Below, one piece after another: positions 45,546 to 54,714 of a stretch of 64,000 nt of DNA (its first letter is position 1; every line of letters begins with the position of its first letter). The stretch covers positions 738,759 through 802,758 of the forward strand of contig NW_024468911.1 in assembly GCF_011745365.1 (NCBI RefSeq), in the 5' to 3' direction. A program made the position numbers and the translations under genes. A model generated the notes under the pieces. That model made no database searches. It saw only the letters and a program-made list of their open reading frames with translations, and was not told the DNA's origin. Source of the DNA: Cryphonectria parasitica EP155. Its lineage: Eukaryota > Ascomycota > Sordariomycetes > Diaporthales > Cryphonectriaceae.

Positions 45546-46769
45546 TCATCGGACAGTGGCACCCTTCAGTGACTTGACGGTGCAGATGCCTCCGGCCTCG
45601 GTGACCAGTTTCCCCACGCCGTCCTTGCCCTCCAGCTCCTTGACGACGGCGGCGTCGAAAGCCACCTCCAGCGTCTCGTTGGTGGTGAAGCCTGGCTGGA
45701 AGGTCTCCCAGATCTTCTTCTTGGGGTTGAGCTGCTTCTCGGGCTCGCCCCTGAAGCCCTCAAAGAACACACGTTCGCCAGCCTGGGCGTCGGCAGGCGG
45801 GTTGACGAGCTCGACGGGGCCCTTGTGGTCGTCGACCTCGCCCTCCTTGACCTTGGGGGACGCGGCCAGCACCATGGCGGACGACTTGATGCCGCGCATC
45901 TTGACGGGCTTGAGGTTGCAGACGACCACCACCTTGCGCCCTTGCATCTCCTCGAGCGGCACCAGGCCGTTCAGGCCGGAGCACACCGTCCGCACGACCT
46001 GGCCATCGTACTCCTCCGTATCGGTGGTGCCCTTGGGGTCGCCCATTGCGATGGTCGAGACGTACAGCGAGTCGGCTTCCGGGTGCTTGATGGCCTTGAG
46101 GATGTGGCCCACGCGCAGGTCGATCAGGGCAGGCGACAGCGGCGCGGCAGGGGCGGGAGGCGGCTTCTGCTGCTTGGGCTGCTTCTCCTTCTTCTCCTTC
46201 TTCTTGCCCTGGCCCTGGCCCTCGCCCTCGCCAGCAACGGCAGCGACCACGGCGTCCTTGACCTCGGCAGCCTTCTCCTTGGTGCGGTCCACCAGCGTCT
46301 TCTGCTGTTCTCCAGGGGCGGCGGCGGCTCCTCCGGCTGCTGCCGCCGCTGCGGCTTTCTCCTTCTTGAGGCGCTCCTTCTCGGCGCGAGCGTCGACAGG
46401 GGGTTTCACGTAGAGGATCTCCTCTGGGTCGACCTCGAGCTTGGCGCCGTCGGCAACGGCCAGGCCGAACAGGGGGCTGTTTTGGACGAAGTCGAGGTGA
46501 CGCACGATGTTGGGGTGGCCGGCGTGGCCGGTGCGCTCCTCAGGGGACCACTTCTTGACGGTCGGGGCGAGGACGTCGTAGATGGCGACGTCAGCCTTGG
46601 ACGGCTTGGTGCCGAGGAGGGTGGTGCGAGAGGCGAGGTGGGTGTTGAGGGCCTCGAGGATGGAGGAGGTCTCGGCGCCCGGGGTCTTGAGGCGCTCTGA
46701 GGTAGTGAGCCATTGCTGGATCTCGGCGTCCTCCGTCGGGGTGTATGTCTGGGACGAGATGGCTGCCAT
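45546..46769 (-). CDS. ARC1: Arc1-like aminoacyl-tRNA synthetase cofactor with EMAPII/tRNA-binding domain
   Basis: Arc1 bridges methionyl- and glutamyl-tRNA synthetases and delivers tRNA. Single exon, 407 residues from the ATG at 46769 (MAAISSQTYT). Residues 1-125 form a GST-C-like helical domain (TPTEDAEIQQWLTTSE, then KPSKADVAIYDVLAP). Residues 128-205 are Lys/Ala/Gly-rich and charged. The OB-fold tRNA-binding domain of the EMAPII/Trbp111 type covers 211-407 (LIDLRVGHILKAIKHPEADSL; VCNLKPVKMRGIKSSAMVLAAS). The reading frame stays open for 80 codons upstream of this ATG, with no in-frame ATG, and part of that extension looks like a mitochondrial presequence (see findings). The upstream region also carries a perfect CPC-1/Gcn4 site at 47072-47078. 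Confidence 0.92.
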   Translation of the reverse strand: MAAISSQTYTPTEDAEIQQWLTTSERLKTPGAETSSILEALNTHLASRTTLLGTKPSKADVAIYDVLAPTVKKWSPEERTGHAGHPNIVRHLDFVQNSPLFGLAVADGAKLEVDPEEILYVKPPVDARAEKERLKKEKAAAAAAAGGAAAAPGEQQKTLVDRTKEKAAEVKDAVVAAVAGEGEGQGQGKKKEKKEKQPKQQKPPPAPAAPLSPALIDLRVGHILKAIKHPEADSLYVSTIAMGDPKGTTDTEEYDGQVVRTVCSGLNGLVPLEEMQGRKVVVVCNLKPVKMRGIKSSAMVLAASPKVKEGEVDDHKGPVELVNPPADAQAGERVFFEGFRGEPEKQLNPKKKIWETFQPGFTTNETLEVAFDAAVVKELEGKDGVGKLVTEAGGICTVKSLKGATVR

Positions 46770-46874
46770 GATGTTTTTGTTCCGGTACAGAGCTGCTGGG
46801 CCTGTCGAGAAGGGACGGAGCAGGAGGGAAGAAACGCTTCGTAGCGCTGGGCGGAAGAGGTGAAGGGAGGACAG
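46770..46874 (-). other. ARC1: Possible non-AUG-initiated, presequence-like N-terminal extension of ARC1
   Basis: In frame with ARC1 and immediately upstream of its ATG, the codons from a CTG at 46874-46872 (A at -3) encode 35 residues with several Arg, one Lys, many Ser/Leu and no acidic residue, including LRSVSSLLLRPFSTG, which resembles a mitochondrial targeting signal with an arginine near a cleavage point. Yeast alanyl- and glycyl-tRNA synthetases make mitochondrial isoforms from non-AUG codons in this way. Translation of this segment is inference. Confidence 0.4.
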
Positions 46875-47449
46875 TTTGGCTGGGTGGATTTGAGGAGGAC
46901 AATTCCTTCCCTCAAGGCTCAAATTTTGTAAAAAGGATGGTTGTAATCGTGGTGAGAGAGTGAGTGAATGGCGGGGTTGAGTCACTAAATTTTCGATCAA
47001 CCCCTCCAACGAGATCCAACCCCACTTCGTGCCTACTCCCAGGGGTCCCCTCCCGTTGTCACCCTGCCAGCTGACTCATCAGTGTCGCCGCCCTTGAATC
47101 AGTCAATACATCGTGTCAGGCGCAGTCGCGTTGATTTCGCGTCAAAGCGAGGATGCGCGCAACGACTCAATTATGTCATGCATTTTTTTTTTTTTTTTGT
47201 TCGTTCTTTGAGCCCGTCATCGCTACACTCATCTTGCCTCTCCCTCTTATCTTTGACGTGGAATTGAGCACCATAGACCCCTTTTCACTTTTTTGCTTCG
47301 GCCATAGCCAAACCATCTTCATCTCTGAAAGTCTTCAATGCTTGAATAATACACTTCTGCAACGAGCACCCTTTCGGCTCTGTCTAGGGCAAACGGACCT
47401 TTCCCACCAGTGCTTCTAAGGTCAATTTCTCCCTCATCTTTCTGTGAAA
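46875..47449. promoter_or_regulatory. Divergent promoter region between ARC1 and the Lsh-like gene
   Basis: The region contains a TGACTCA site at 47072-47078 and an 18-bp T run at about 47166-47183. The stretch just before 47450 is the CT-rich leader of the SNF2 gene. Confidence 0.55.
47072..47078 (-). promoter_or_regulatory. Gcn4/CPC-1 binding site upstream of ARC1
   Basis: Perfect TGACTCA, followed by T, about 300 bp upstream of the ARC1 ATG. Tight match to the Gcn4/CPC-1 consensus; tRNA synthetase genes are established members of the general amino-acid control regulon. The divergent SNF2 gene is the alternative target. Confidence 0.5.
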
Positions 47450-50274
47450 ATGCCTGCAAGTGTATCGTCTTTATCGGATCCCGACGGTCCCTCCTCGTCC
47501 TCTCCTCCACCTCCCGCTAGCAGCATGCCTTCGTCACCGCCACCAGCCGAGTCGCCCGACATGGACGATGAGTACATTCCCGACGAGCGTCTCGCAGCCC
47601 AGGAGAAGGAGGCCCGCAAGCGCAATCTGGAAGTGGAGAATAAGCGGAATGCCTCGCTCAAGCGCAAGCGGCGGCTCGTGACCAAAGAGGACCGTGACAA
47701 GAAGGCCAAGGAGCTCGATGACCTCTTGAGACAGAGCGCGGCATTCTCCGACATCCTCACCAAGAAGACGCAGGTGCTCGGTCGTGTGGGGACTTCGCTT
47801 GATGGCCAGGCCCTGGGCGCGCACGACCTCGAGATGACTGAGCAGCCCAAGTGTCTGGTCGGCGGAACGATGCGTGACTATCAACTCGAAGGTGTGACAT
47901 GGATGAAAGAGGTCTGCGCTCAGGGCATGAGTGGTATCTTGGCTGACGAGATGGGTTTGGGTGAGTCGTCTGGCTTTTCAAGTGTATTTCCGTTCGATGA
48001 GCTGACTTTTCATATTTCAAAGGAAAAACTATCCAGACGATCGGTATTATTGGCAACCTCCGGGAGGTGGAGGATTACCTTGGTCCACACCTCATCATCG
48101 CTCCATTGAGCACCCTTTCTAATTGGATTGCTGAGTTCAAAAAATGGGCTCCATCGATACCTGTCCTGATGTACCATGGTCTCCCAGTGGAACGCCAGAA
48201 GCTCCACAGGAATGAGTTGCTGCGAAATCTCAAGGGTGGTAGACCTACCGACAAGTTTCCTGTGGTCTGTACAAGCTATGAGATGGTTATCAAGGACAGC
48301 TCTCTGCTCTCCAAGATCAACTGGGAACTCATCATCATCGTATGTATCCTTCTTTCTGAAGGAATGATGGCGCGCTAACTCCAGTTTCAGGATGAGGGCC
48401 ACAGGATGAAGAATGCCGAGTCGCGTTTATTCCAAGAAGTCTGCAAGTTCACGTCTGCGACCCGGTTTCTTATCACAGGCACACCGCTGCAGAACAACCT
48501 GAAAGAACTTTGGTCTCTCTTGCATTTCCTTATGCCCGCCATCTTCACAGATTGGGAAGCTTTCGAAACCTGGTTTGATTTTTCGGATCTTGAGGATGAA
48601 GCTGGAACAGAGCGATTCGTCCAAGACAAGGCAAACCACGACCTTGTCAAGAAGATTCATACTGTTCTCCAACCACTCCTTCTTCGCCGGGTCAAGGCGG
48701 ATGTCGCTCACCATTTACCAAAGAAGCGCGAGTATGTCTTGTATGCACCGATGACCAAGGAGCAGACGGACCTGTACAACAACATCACAGACACGCGCGC
48801 CGACACCCGTTCCTACCTAGAGAACAAGCTTTACGAGCGGCTGACTGGCACCACGAATACACCAGTGGGTTCTAGGAAGACCACACCTGGCTCTTCACGT
48901 GCCCCCAGTGTCAACATCAAAGTCGAGAAGCAAGGGGGTGGCGATGCTTCGGCTATCGAGTCTCCTGCCGCCAATGGCAACAACGCCTTCGAGCGGATGA
49001 TGGGAAAGGCTCGCAAGCGTGGCAGACCTGCCAAAGGCAGTGCTGCAAAGACGAACAAGCGAAAAGACCCGCCGACCTCAGGAACTTCAACACCGAAGAG
49101 CGCCAAGTCGAACGGCACCAGCACACCTTCGCGAACGACTAGAAGCTCTGGTCGGAAGGCCGCTCAGAGATCTTACAAGCTTGACGAGTCAGACGATGAC
49201 ATGCTCTCGGATGACGATTTCGAGGCCAAGATTGCAGAAAAATACGCTGAGGATGATGCTGCAGAGACGACAAGCACTCCCGGGTCCGCAGAGGAGATAG
49301 AGCGCGCTGCAACCCTGGAGCTCGCCAAAAAGCAGATCGCATCCAAGGCTTTAGGAAACCCCATGATGCAATTACGACTGGTGTGCAATTCTCCTTTGAA
49401 CTTTTACGATCCTTTCCCAAATGGCGAAGGCTTCGACGAGACTATTGTTACGTCCGCGGGAAAGATGTTGCTGCTCGACCGACTGCTGCCAGCTTTGTTC
49501 GAGCGTGGGCACAAGGTGCTCATTTTCTCTCAGTTTAGAACCCAGCTGGACATCTTGACGGATTACTGCGCCTTCAGAGGCTGGAACCACTGCCGCATTG
49601 ACGGCTCGGTCTCGCAAAAGGATCGACATGAGCAGATCGAGTGGTTCAACTCGAGCGACGAGTGCAAGCTCTTCCTTTTGGGCACAAGAGCTGGCGGACA
49701 GGGCATCAATCTGGCCAGCGCGGATACCGTCATCCTCTACGACTCGGACTGGAACCCTCAGCAGGACTTGCAGGCACAAGACCGCTGTCACCGCATCGGC
49801 CAGACACGACCTGTGATTGTGTATCGCCTCGCGACGAAGGACACTGTTGAGGACAGTCTTCTGATGAGCGCGGATGCGAAGCGGCGCCTGGAGAAGCTCG
49901 TGATCCGAAAAGGCACCTACAGGACGCTCGGCCAGAAGAAGGACTTGCACGAGGACTTGGATAACGAGACTCTGCGCCATCTCCTGCTCAAGGACGGTGA
50001 GGTGTTCAAGTTCTCTGGAGATAAGAATGTTCTGAGCGACAAAGATATCGATGTTCTTTGCGATAGGTAAGTTGTTATCATCATCATTATCCCCCCCCCC
50101 CCCCCCAATGGAGTGTGTCCATGGTCATCATGTTAGGACAATGAGTCGTCTAATGAGGTTTTTTTTAGGAGCGACGCGGCTTACGCCCGTGCGGCAAAGG
50201 GTGCCGGCGATGCGGACGGGTACCGCATTGTGACGACCGGCGCCCAGGGCTTGACTGTCAACTCGAAAAGCTGA
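47450..50274 (+). CDS. IRC5: SNF2-family chromatin remodelling ATPase, Lsh/DDM1/Irc5 type
   Basis: Orthologues are yeast Irc5, mammalian HELLS/Lsh, plant DDM1 and Neurospora MUS-30; they remodel nucleosomes in genome stability and, in many eukaryotes, DNA methylation. Model join(47450..47960,48023..48339,48391..50066,50169..50274), 869 residues; introns gtgagt..tcaaag, gtatgt..tttcag and gtaagt..ttttag all keep frame. Walker A is DEMGLGKT, interrupted by intron 1 within GK; motif II is DEGH (about 277-280), standing where other SNF2 proteins have DEAH; motif III is [11 protein letters not shown]. The C-terminal lobe has [13 protein letters not shown] (about 652) and [15 protein letters not shown] (about 735-750). 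A Lys/Ser-rich insertion between the lobes contains an AT-hook core, KRGRPAKG (about residue 485). Intron 3 holds a 16-bp C run. Confidence 0.95.
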
Positions 50275-51201
50275 AGGGATTCGTTCCCAACGGATTCCAT
50301 GCTTTATGATGGTGATGATGGTGACTGTTGGCCCATAAGCTGTTGTATGAAAGTGTCGCGAAGGCCGGTCGACCGAGTCTGGCCATCGGCCAGCAATGTA
50401 CAATTTTGAATCAGGATCAAAAGACAGGATGCAACCGTGCCCAACGGTTAGAAAATGTTTTGCGTAATTAGACTGTACATAACAGATTACCGCCGCAATA
50501 TCATCCTTCACATGTACGAGGAGTGGATGTGGGAAATCTTGGTGATACCTCCCTCGAGCCCCCGAAAAAGCCTAGTTGGTGCTATCATATGAACTCGAGA
50601 CTATTCATTGTGCAGTAAGATTGATGACCTCGTAATTTAGCCAGTAATTATTTCAGTTTCCAACCTTATTTCTCACTCGACTCCCCATTTACTTGCGGAA
50701 TGTACCCAACGCACACGTGAGAAATTCTTGTCCAGCAGACCAAGATCTGAGTAATGACTTAACCAACCATGTATATCGCGCGGTTAGTAATGGACCATGG
50801 GGCTCTTTCCATTACATGGTCAACAAAGAACGGAGGCTGATAGAATGTCTGCCTGCCCGCATTATGTGGCGGGCTACAATTCAGTCAAGTGTGCATTGAC
50901 GGTTCTTTGTTGTCCTCCTCAAGAATCAATGCCTTGTTTCGCGACAATGCAGCTTGTTTCGGAAGTATATAAAGTGTCTGTCTGGGTTAAACGGGAAGGC
51001 AAATATTGAACTGAGCCTGGTGACTTTGACAGAGGGAAACGTCTGTGGGAAGCACTGGAGCTGGTCTTCTGTCTTCTTCGGTATCGCATCATACGTTTCT
51101 CGCCCTCTGCTTTGTTCTCGTCATCGAACAAGCCGCAAACTCCTTTTTTGGAAACATCTTACTGATCCTTCATCGTATATCTCCAGTTTAAGGCAAGACA
51201 A
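50275..51201. other. Intergenic region
   Basis: No gene seen in 0.9 kb; short open frames only. The right end is the leader of the acidic orphan. Confidence 0.6.
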
Positions 51202-52062
51202 ATGGCCATGGGAAAGCAACAGAGGGAGCATAAGTGGTGGGAAGAAGAACACGTCGCCGTAGACGAGAAGAAGGAGAAGAACAAGTCATCCTCGTCACGG
51301 TCTTCCTCCTCAGGGTTGAAAGCAGCCCTTGGGAACATGTTCCCCTGTTGCAGAGACAAATCGTACAGAGTCATTATCGACACCCCAGCGCCCAAGTTGG
51401 ACTTCAACTGCTACCGCCCAGTCTACCGCAAGCAAGAGGACGAAAATAAATCACTCATTGTCAAGGTGCCTACAGAAGACGACTACCCACAGAAGCAGGC
51501 GGACATGGTGCACCATAACGTCCTCGAGACGTTGCGGAAGCTGAAGCTTGACTCTGGTTGGGCCAAGGAGGAGGAAGAAGAAGAAGAAGATGACGAGGAA
51601 CATTCGTCGCTGGGAAGCGTCTCAGACGACGACGACGACGACGACGACGACGCGTCTGAGACTACCTCGTATGGCAGCGTATACACCGTATTATCCACCA
51701 CAACCGACGTCGTTCCCACGTCCACCACCACAAAACCCTACGTCTGGCGCGAACCTCTCAATACTGCCCCTCGTCATGCCCAGCCTACACCTCGACAACA
51801 ACAACCACACCCTGACCCAGCCCCCTGCCGCAGGGCCTTCCTCTACTTCACTGTCGAGCGCCCCCACCGAGGCGGGTTCGTCCGCCACATGGCGCACCCC
51901 ATGCACCTCGACCTCTCCACGCCAACCAGCCAGCGCCGCAGCGAGAACCGTCTGCGCGCGTACCTCACCCGCGACCCACAGCGCTTCTTTAAGCACTTTG
52001 GCCTGTCGCACAGAAACGGAAACAGGGTGGTGGTGAACCTGCCGCAGTTCTTTAGCAGCAGA

Positions 52063-52094
<32 letters not shown>

Positions 52095-52362
52095 GAGGGC
52101 GGTCGAGAGGATCTGGGGACAGGAGTTGCGGTGGGCTTGGGCGGATGCTGGGGAAGAAAGGTTTGCTGGGGCCCTGGTGGGCTTGTTGCGGGATGTTGCG
52201 GAGGAGAGCGCGAGAATGATGGCAGCGGAGAGGGAGGAAGAGGGTGGATTGGTGGAGAAGGTTACGCTGGATGTGGTTTGTGTTGTGAGGCAGGTGTCTG
52301 GTGGTGGTGATGGCACGGAGGATTATGGGATGCCTATGGATGTGAGGAGGGTTATTCGGTAG
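51202..52362 (+). CDS. Acidic low-complexity orphan protein
   Basis: I do not recognise this gene. Single exon, 386 residues starting MAMGKQQREHKWW. The N-terminus is Lys/Glu/Ser-rich, then GNMFPCC and a conserved-looking stretch (YRVIIDTPAPKLDFNCYRPVY). The middle has Glu runs (EEEEEEEDDEE) and a nine-Asp run encoded by a GAC repeat at about 51628-51651. The C-terminal half (from about residue 210) is more ordered: AFLYFTVERPHRGGFVRHM, a Ser run encoded by an AGC repeat (about 52062-52092), then an Arg-rich and amphipathic region ending DVVCVVRQVSGGGDGTEDYG. The C-terminal half may be a folded domain; no function can be assigned. Confidence 0.6.
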
Positions 52363-52413
52363 AGCGAGGGTGGCTACGTGCAGAAGGAGATTTGGAGGAC
52401 AGTCTGGGTGTGA

Positions 52414-52473
<60 letters not shown>

Positions 52474-52893
52474 ATGTGTGGAAGAAACACAACCAGACGA
52501 GGACGTAGAAAGATGAATTCATCATTATCACCATGTAGCCAGCTTCGTGTAGTACGCGCTCTTCTTGGAGGATAGAATGTTCACGGGAAATGCAACGTCT
52601 CTCTACTCGAGGAGTGTCTTTGGGTACAAATTATCATGTCGTTATTCTCAGGTTCTCATGTAACCTGATGGTAGTTACTTGGGTGTAGTCTTGCCGTCTT
52701 GGCTAGCTACAAGGCGAGGAATCTCCATCGTCGTCAGTCTGTTTGAGAAGTATTAATTATGGATGGAGATTCCATCGCGATCCACGCCCATCCACCACCC
52801 ATCATGATTCGTCAGTCAATCCTTGTTCGGGATGGCCCTGGGAATCTGCTCTGCCATTCCATTCCATTCCTCCTTGGTTCTCCCCCTTGTCCT
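52363..52893. other. Convergent 3' flanks, with a long TG microsatellite
   Basis: No gene; it separates the acidic orphan and the NENT-repeat orphan, whose 3' ends face each other. Confidence 0.75.
52417..52470. repeat. (TG)27 microsatellite
   Basis: An uninterrupted TG dinucleotide run of about 54 bp, just 3' of the acidic orphan. Confidence 0.95.
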
Positions 52894-53925
52894 CTACTCC
52901 TCCACAGTCTCGTTGGTGTTCTCATTGGTGTTCTCATTGGTGTTCTCATTGGTGTTCTCATTGGTGTTCTCATTGGTGTTCTCGTTGGTGTTCTCGTTGG
53001 TGTTCTCGTTGGTGTTCTCGTTGGTGTTCTCGTTGGTGTTCTCGTTGGCGTTCTCATTAGCGTTCTCGTTGTGGTTCTCCTCGTTATTCTCACTGGCGTT
53101 GATCTCGGCGGTGGCATTCTCGTTCTCAACATTATTCTCATTGTTGACATTGTCGACATTCTTCTCGTTGTTAGCGTTGTTCTCAGTTCCGAAGTGAGTC
53201 TCGTTGGCGACGTTGGTCTCGGTGTCGACATTGTTCTGAGTCTCGACGCCGGTCTCATTCTCGACATTCTCGCCATCAGTCGCCTTCTTGATCTCGTTCT
53301 CGCCCTCGATCTGGTGCTTGTCCTCCATCTCGTTCATGGTCTCGTTCTCGGCCTCAGTCTTCTCGACGGCAGCTTTCTTCTCGGTCCTAGTCTTCTTCCG
53401 CGAACCCTCACCGTCGTCGTCCCGCGCAGCACGACGCTTGGTGCCCTTCCTGCCATCCTTCTTGCCAACGAGACCGCGGTCCTTGTTCTTGCGGAGCTCC
53501 TTCTGCCGGCCAAAGACCTCCTCGAAGGTGACGGTCTTCTTCAACTCGGCCAGGTTCTCGCGGTAGACGCGGCGGGCCTCCTCGGTAGGGAAGTGGATGG
53601 CCTCCAGCTTGGCCCAGCCCTCACAGCGGAGGCGGTTGGCCTCGGCGAAGGCCTCGGGGGGAGCATAGCCCAGGGGCCAGCCGCCAATGGGAGGGATCAG
53701 GCCGTTCATCAGAGGGCCGGTGCCGTTGACGTAGTTGAACTGGACGTTGGCGGCCGGCTGGTTGTTGTCGTCCTCGTCGTCGAACTTGGGGCTCGGGATG
53801 CCCCGGTAATTGGGACCACGGGGAGGGAACAGCCGGGGGGCGAGGAGGGGGTACTCCTCCTTCACCTTGGCGATGAGGGCGGCGCGGCGAGCCTTGTCGG
53901 CAAGGTACTGAGCCTTGAGAGACAT
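52894..53925 (-). CDS. Orphan basic protein with an Asn/Glu-rich tandem-repeat tail
   Basis: I do not recognise this gene. Single exon, 343 residues. The N-terminal 130 residues look folded: MSLKAQYLADKARRAALIAK, then PLLAPRLFPPRGPNYRGIPSPKF, a Pro/Gly-rich stretch and PPEAFAEANRLRCEGWAKLEA. Residues about 140-190 are strongly basic (KKDGRKGTKRRAARDD, GSRKKTRTEKK), a likely nuclear localisation signal. The C-terminal 150 residues are Asn/Glu/Thr-rich and end in eleven NENT tetrapeptides encoded by a 12-bp tandem repeat. The repeat is free of stops in other frames too, which produces long spurious open frames on the opposite strand. The basic core plus Asn-rich tail suggests a nuclear, perhaps condensate-forming protein; that is inference. 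Confidence 0.6.
   Translation of the reverse strand: MSLKAQYLADKARRAALIAKVKEEYPLLAPRLFPPRGPNYRGIPSPKFDDEDDNNQPAANVQFNYVNGTGPLMNGLIPPIGGWPLGYAPPEAFAEANRLRCEGWAKLEAIHFPTEEARRVYRENLAELKKTVTFEEVFGRQKELRKNKDRGLVGKKDGRKGTKRRAARDDDGEGSRKKTRTEKKAAVEKTEAENETMNEMEDKHQIEGENEIKKATDGENVENETGVETQNNVDTETNVANETHFGTENNANNEKNVDNVNNENNVENENATAEINASENNEENHNENANENANENTNENTNENTNENTNENTNENTNENTNENTNENTNENTNENTNETVEE
52909..53040. repeat. 12-bp coding minisatellite, 11 perfect-length copies
   Basis: Eleven head-to-tail 12-bp units on the + strand of form ctcRttggtgtt: one ctcg copy, then five ctca copies (52921-52980), then five ctcg copies (52981-53040). Degenerate units continue to about 53100. The reverse strand encodes the NENT repeats. 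Confidence 0.95.
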
Positions 53926-54714
53926 CTTGACGTTTGGGGATTGGGGAAGAAGGAGGAAAAACGAAGAAGGTTGGTCTTGTGAAGGGAAGTTTGGTTGGAT
54001 GAGCTGGGACTTGAGGAAAAAGAGAACTCGCTTGATGATCTTTTGACGTGCTTTGACGGCAAGATCAGAAAAAACAAGTCAACGACGAAGGACGAAGAAG
54101 AAGAACGTGATAGAGAAAGAAGAGGAACAAAAGGCAATTGAGTTTCGTTCCTGACGAGTTTAGACTGCACAATAACGCGTTGTGCAGATTGGCAAATTGT
54201 CTCTGTTGATGCGTTGTTGTGTGTTTGTAGGAAGGAAGGAAGAGAGGCAGAAACAGGTCAAGGCGCGAGAAACGCACATGGGTGTTGAATTTTGAGACCT
54301 TCTTGCTCTCAATTTGGTGCTGTGTGCCCTAAAGTAAAAGACGAGGCTGGGAAAAAGGTACTGGAGTTTCCTTTCACACAAGTTCTTTGATAGACAAGCT
54401 GTTTCATAGCCATGAGCTCCCCAGCCACCGATATAGCAGCACCTGAAGTGTGCGGTGAAAACGGAGAAACGCGACCGATGTAAGATGTCTGCACACTCTC
54501 CCACTATCCTTGACCTTCTGCAAGGCGCCCTGGCCTGATGAGATGTCAATATTGATACACTCTGCTGTGTCATTGCCCTGTCTCCTTCGTAGAAAACCTT
54601 CCCTGCTCAGCTATTCAGCAAAGTGTCCATCGTGACGAGTGTATTTTACCACAAGTGCAGCTTAGTTTGAATATACAAGAGACTGTTTGAGCATCAGACC
54701 GACCAGAGAGTTAT
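53926..54714. other. Intergenic region, promoter of the NENT orphan and 3' flank of the P450 gene
   Basis: No gene seen. The part adjacent to 53925 is purine-rich on the + strand, that is, a CT-rich leader for the minus-strand orphan. Confidence 0.6.

Noticed and set aside
52759..53982. A 407-codon + strand open frame with IGVL repeats
   Set aside because: Antisense shadow of the NENT-repeat gene. A 12-bp repeat without stops is open in several frames; the minus-strand reading has a folded N-terminus and basic region.
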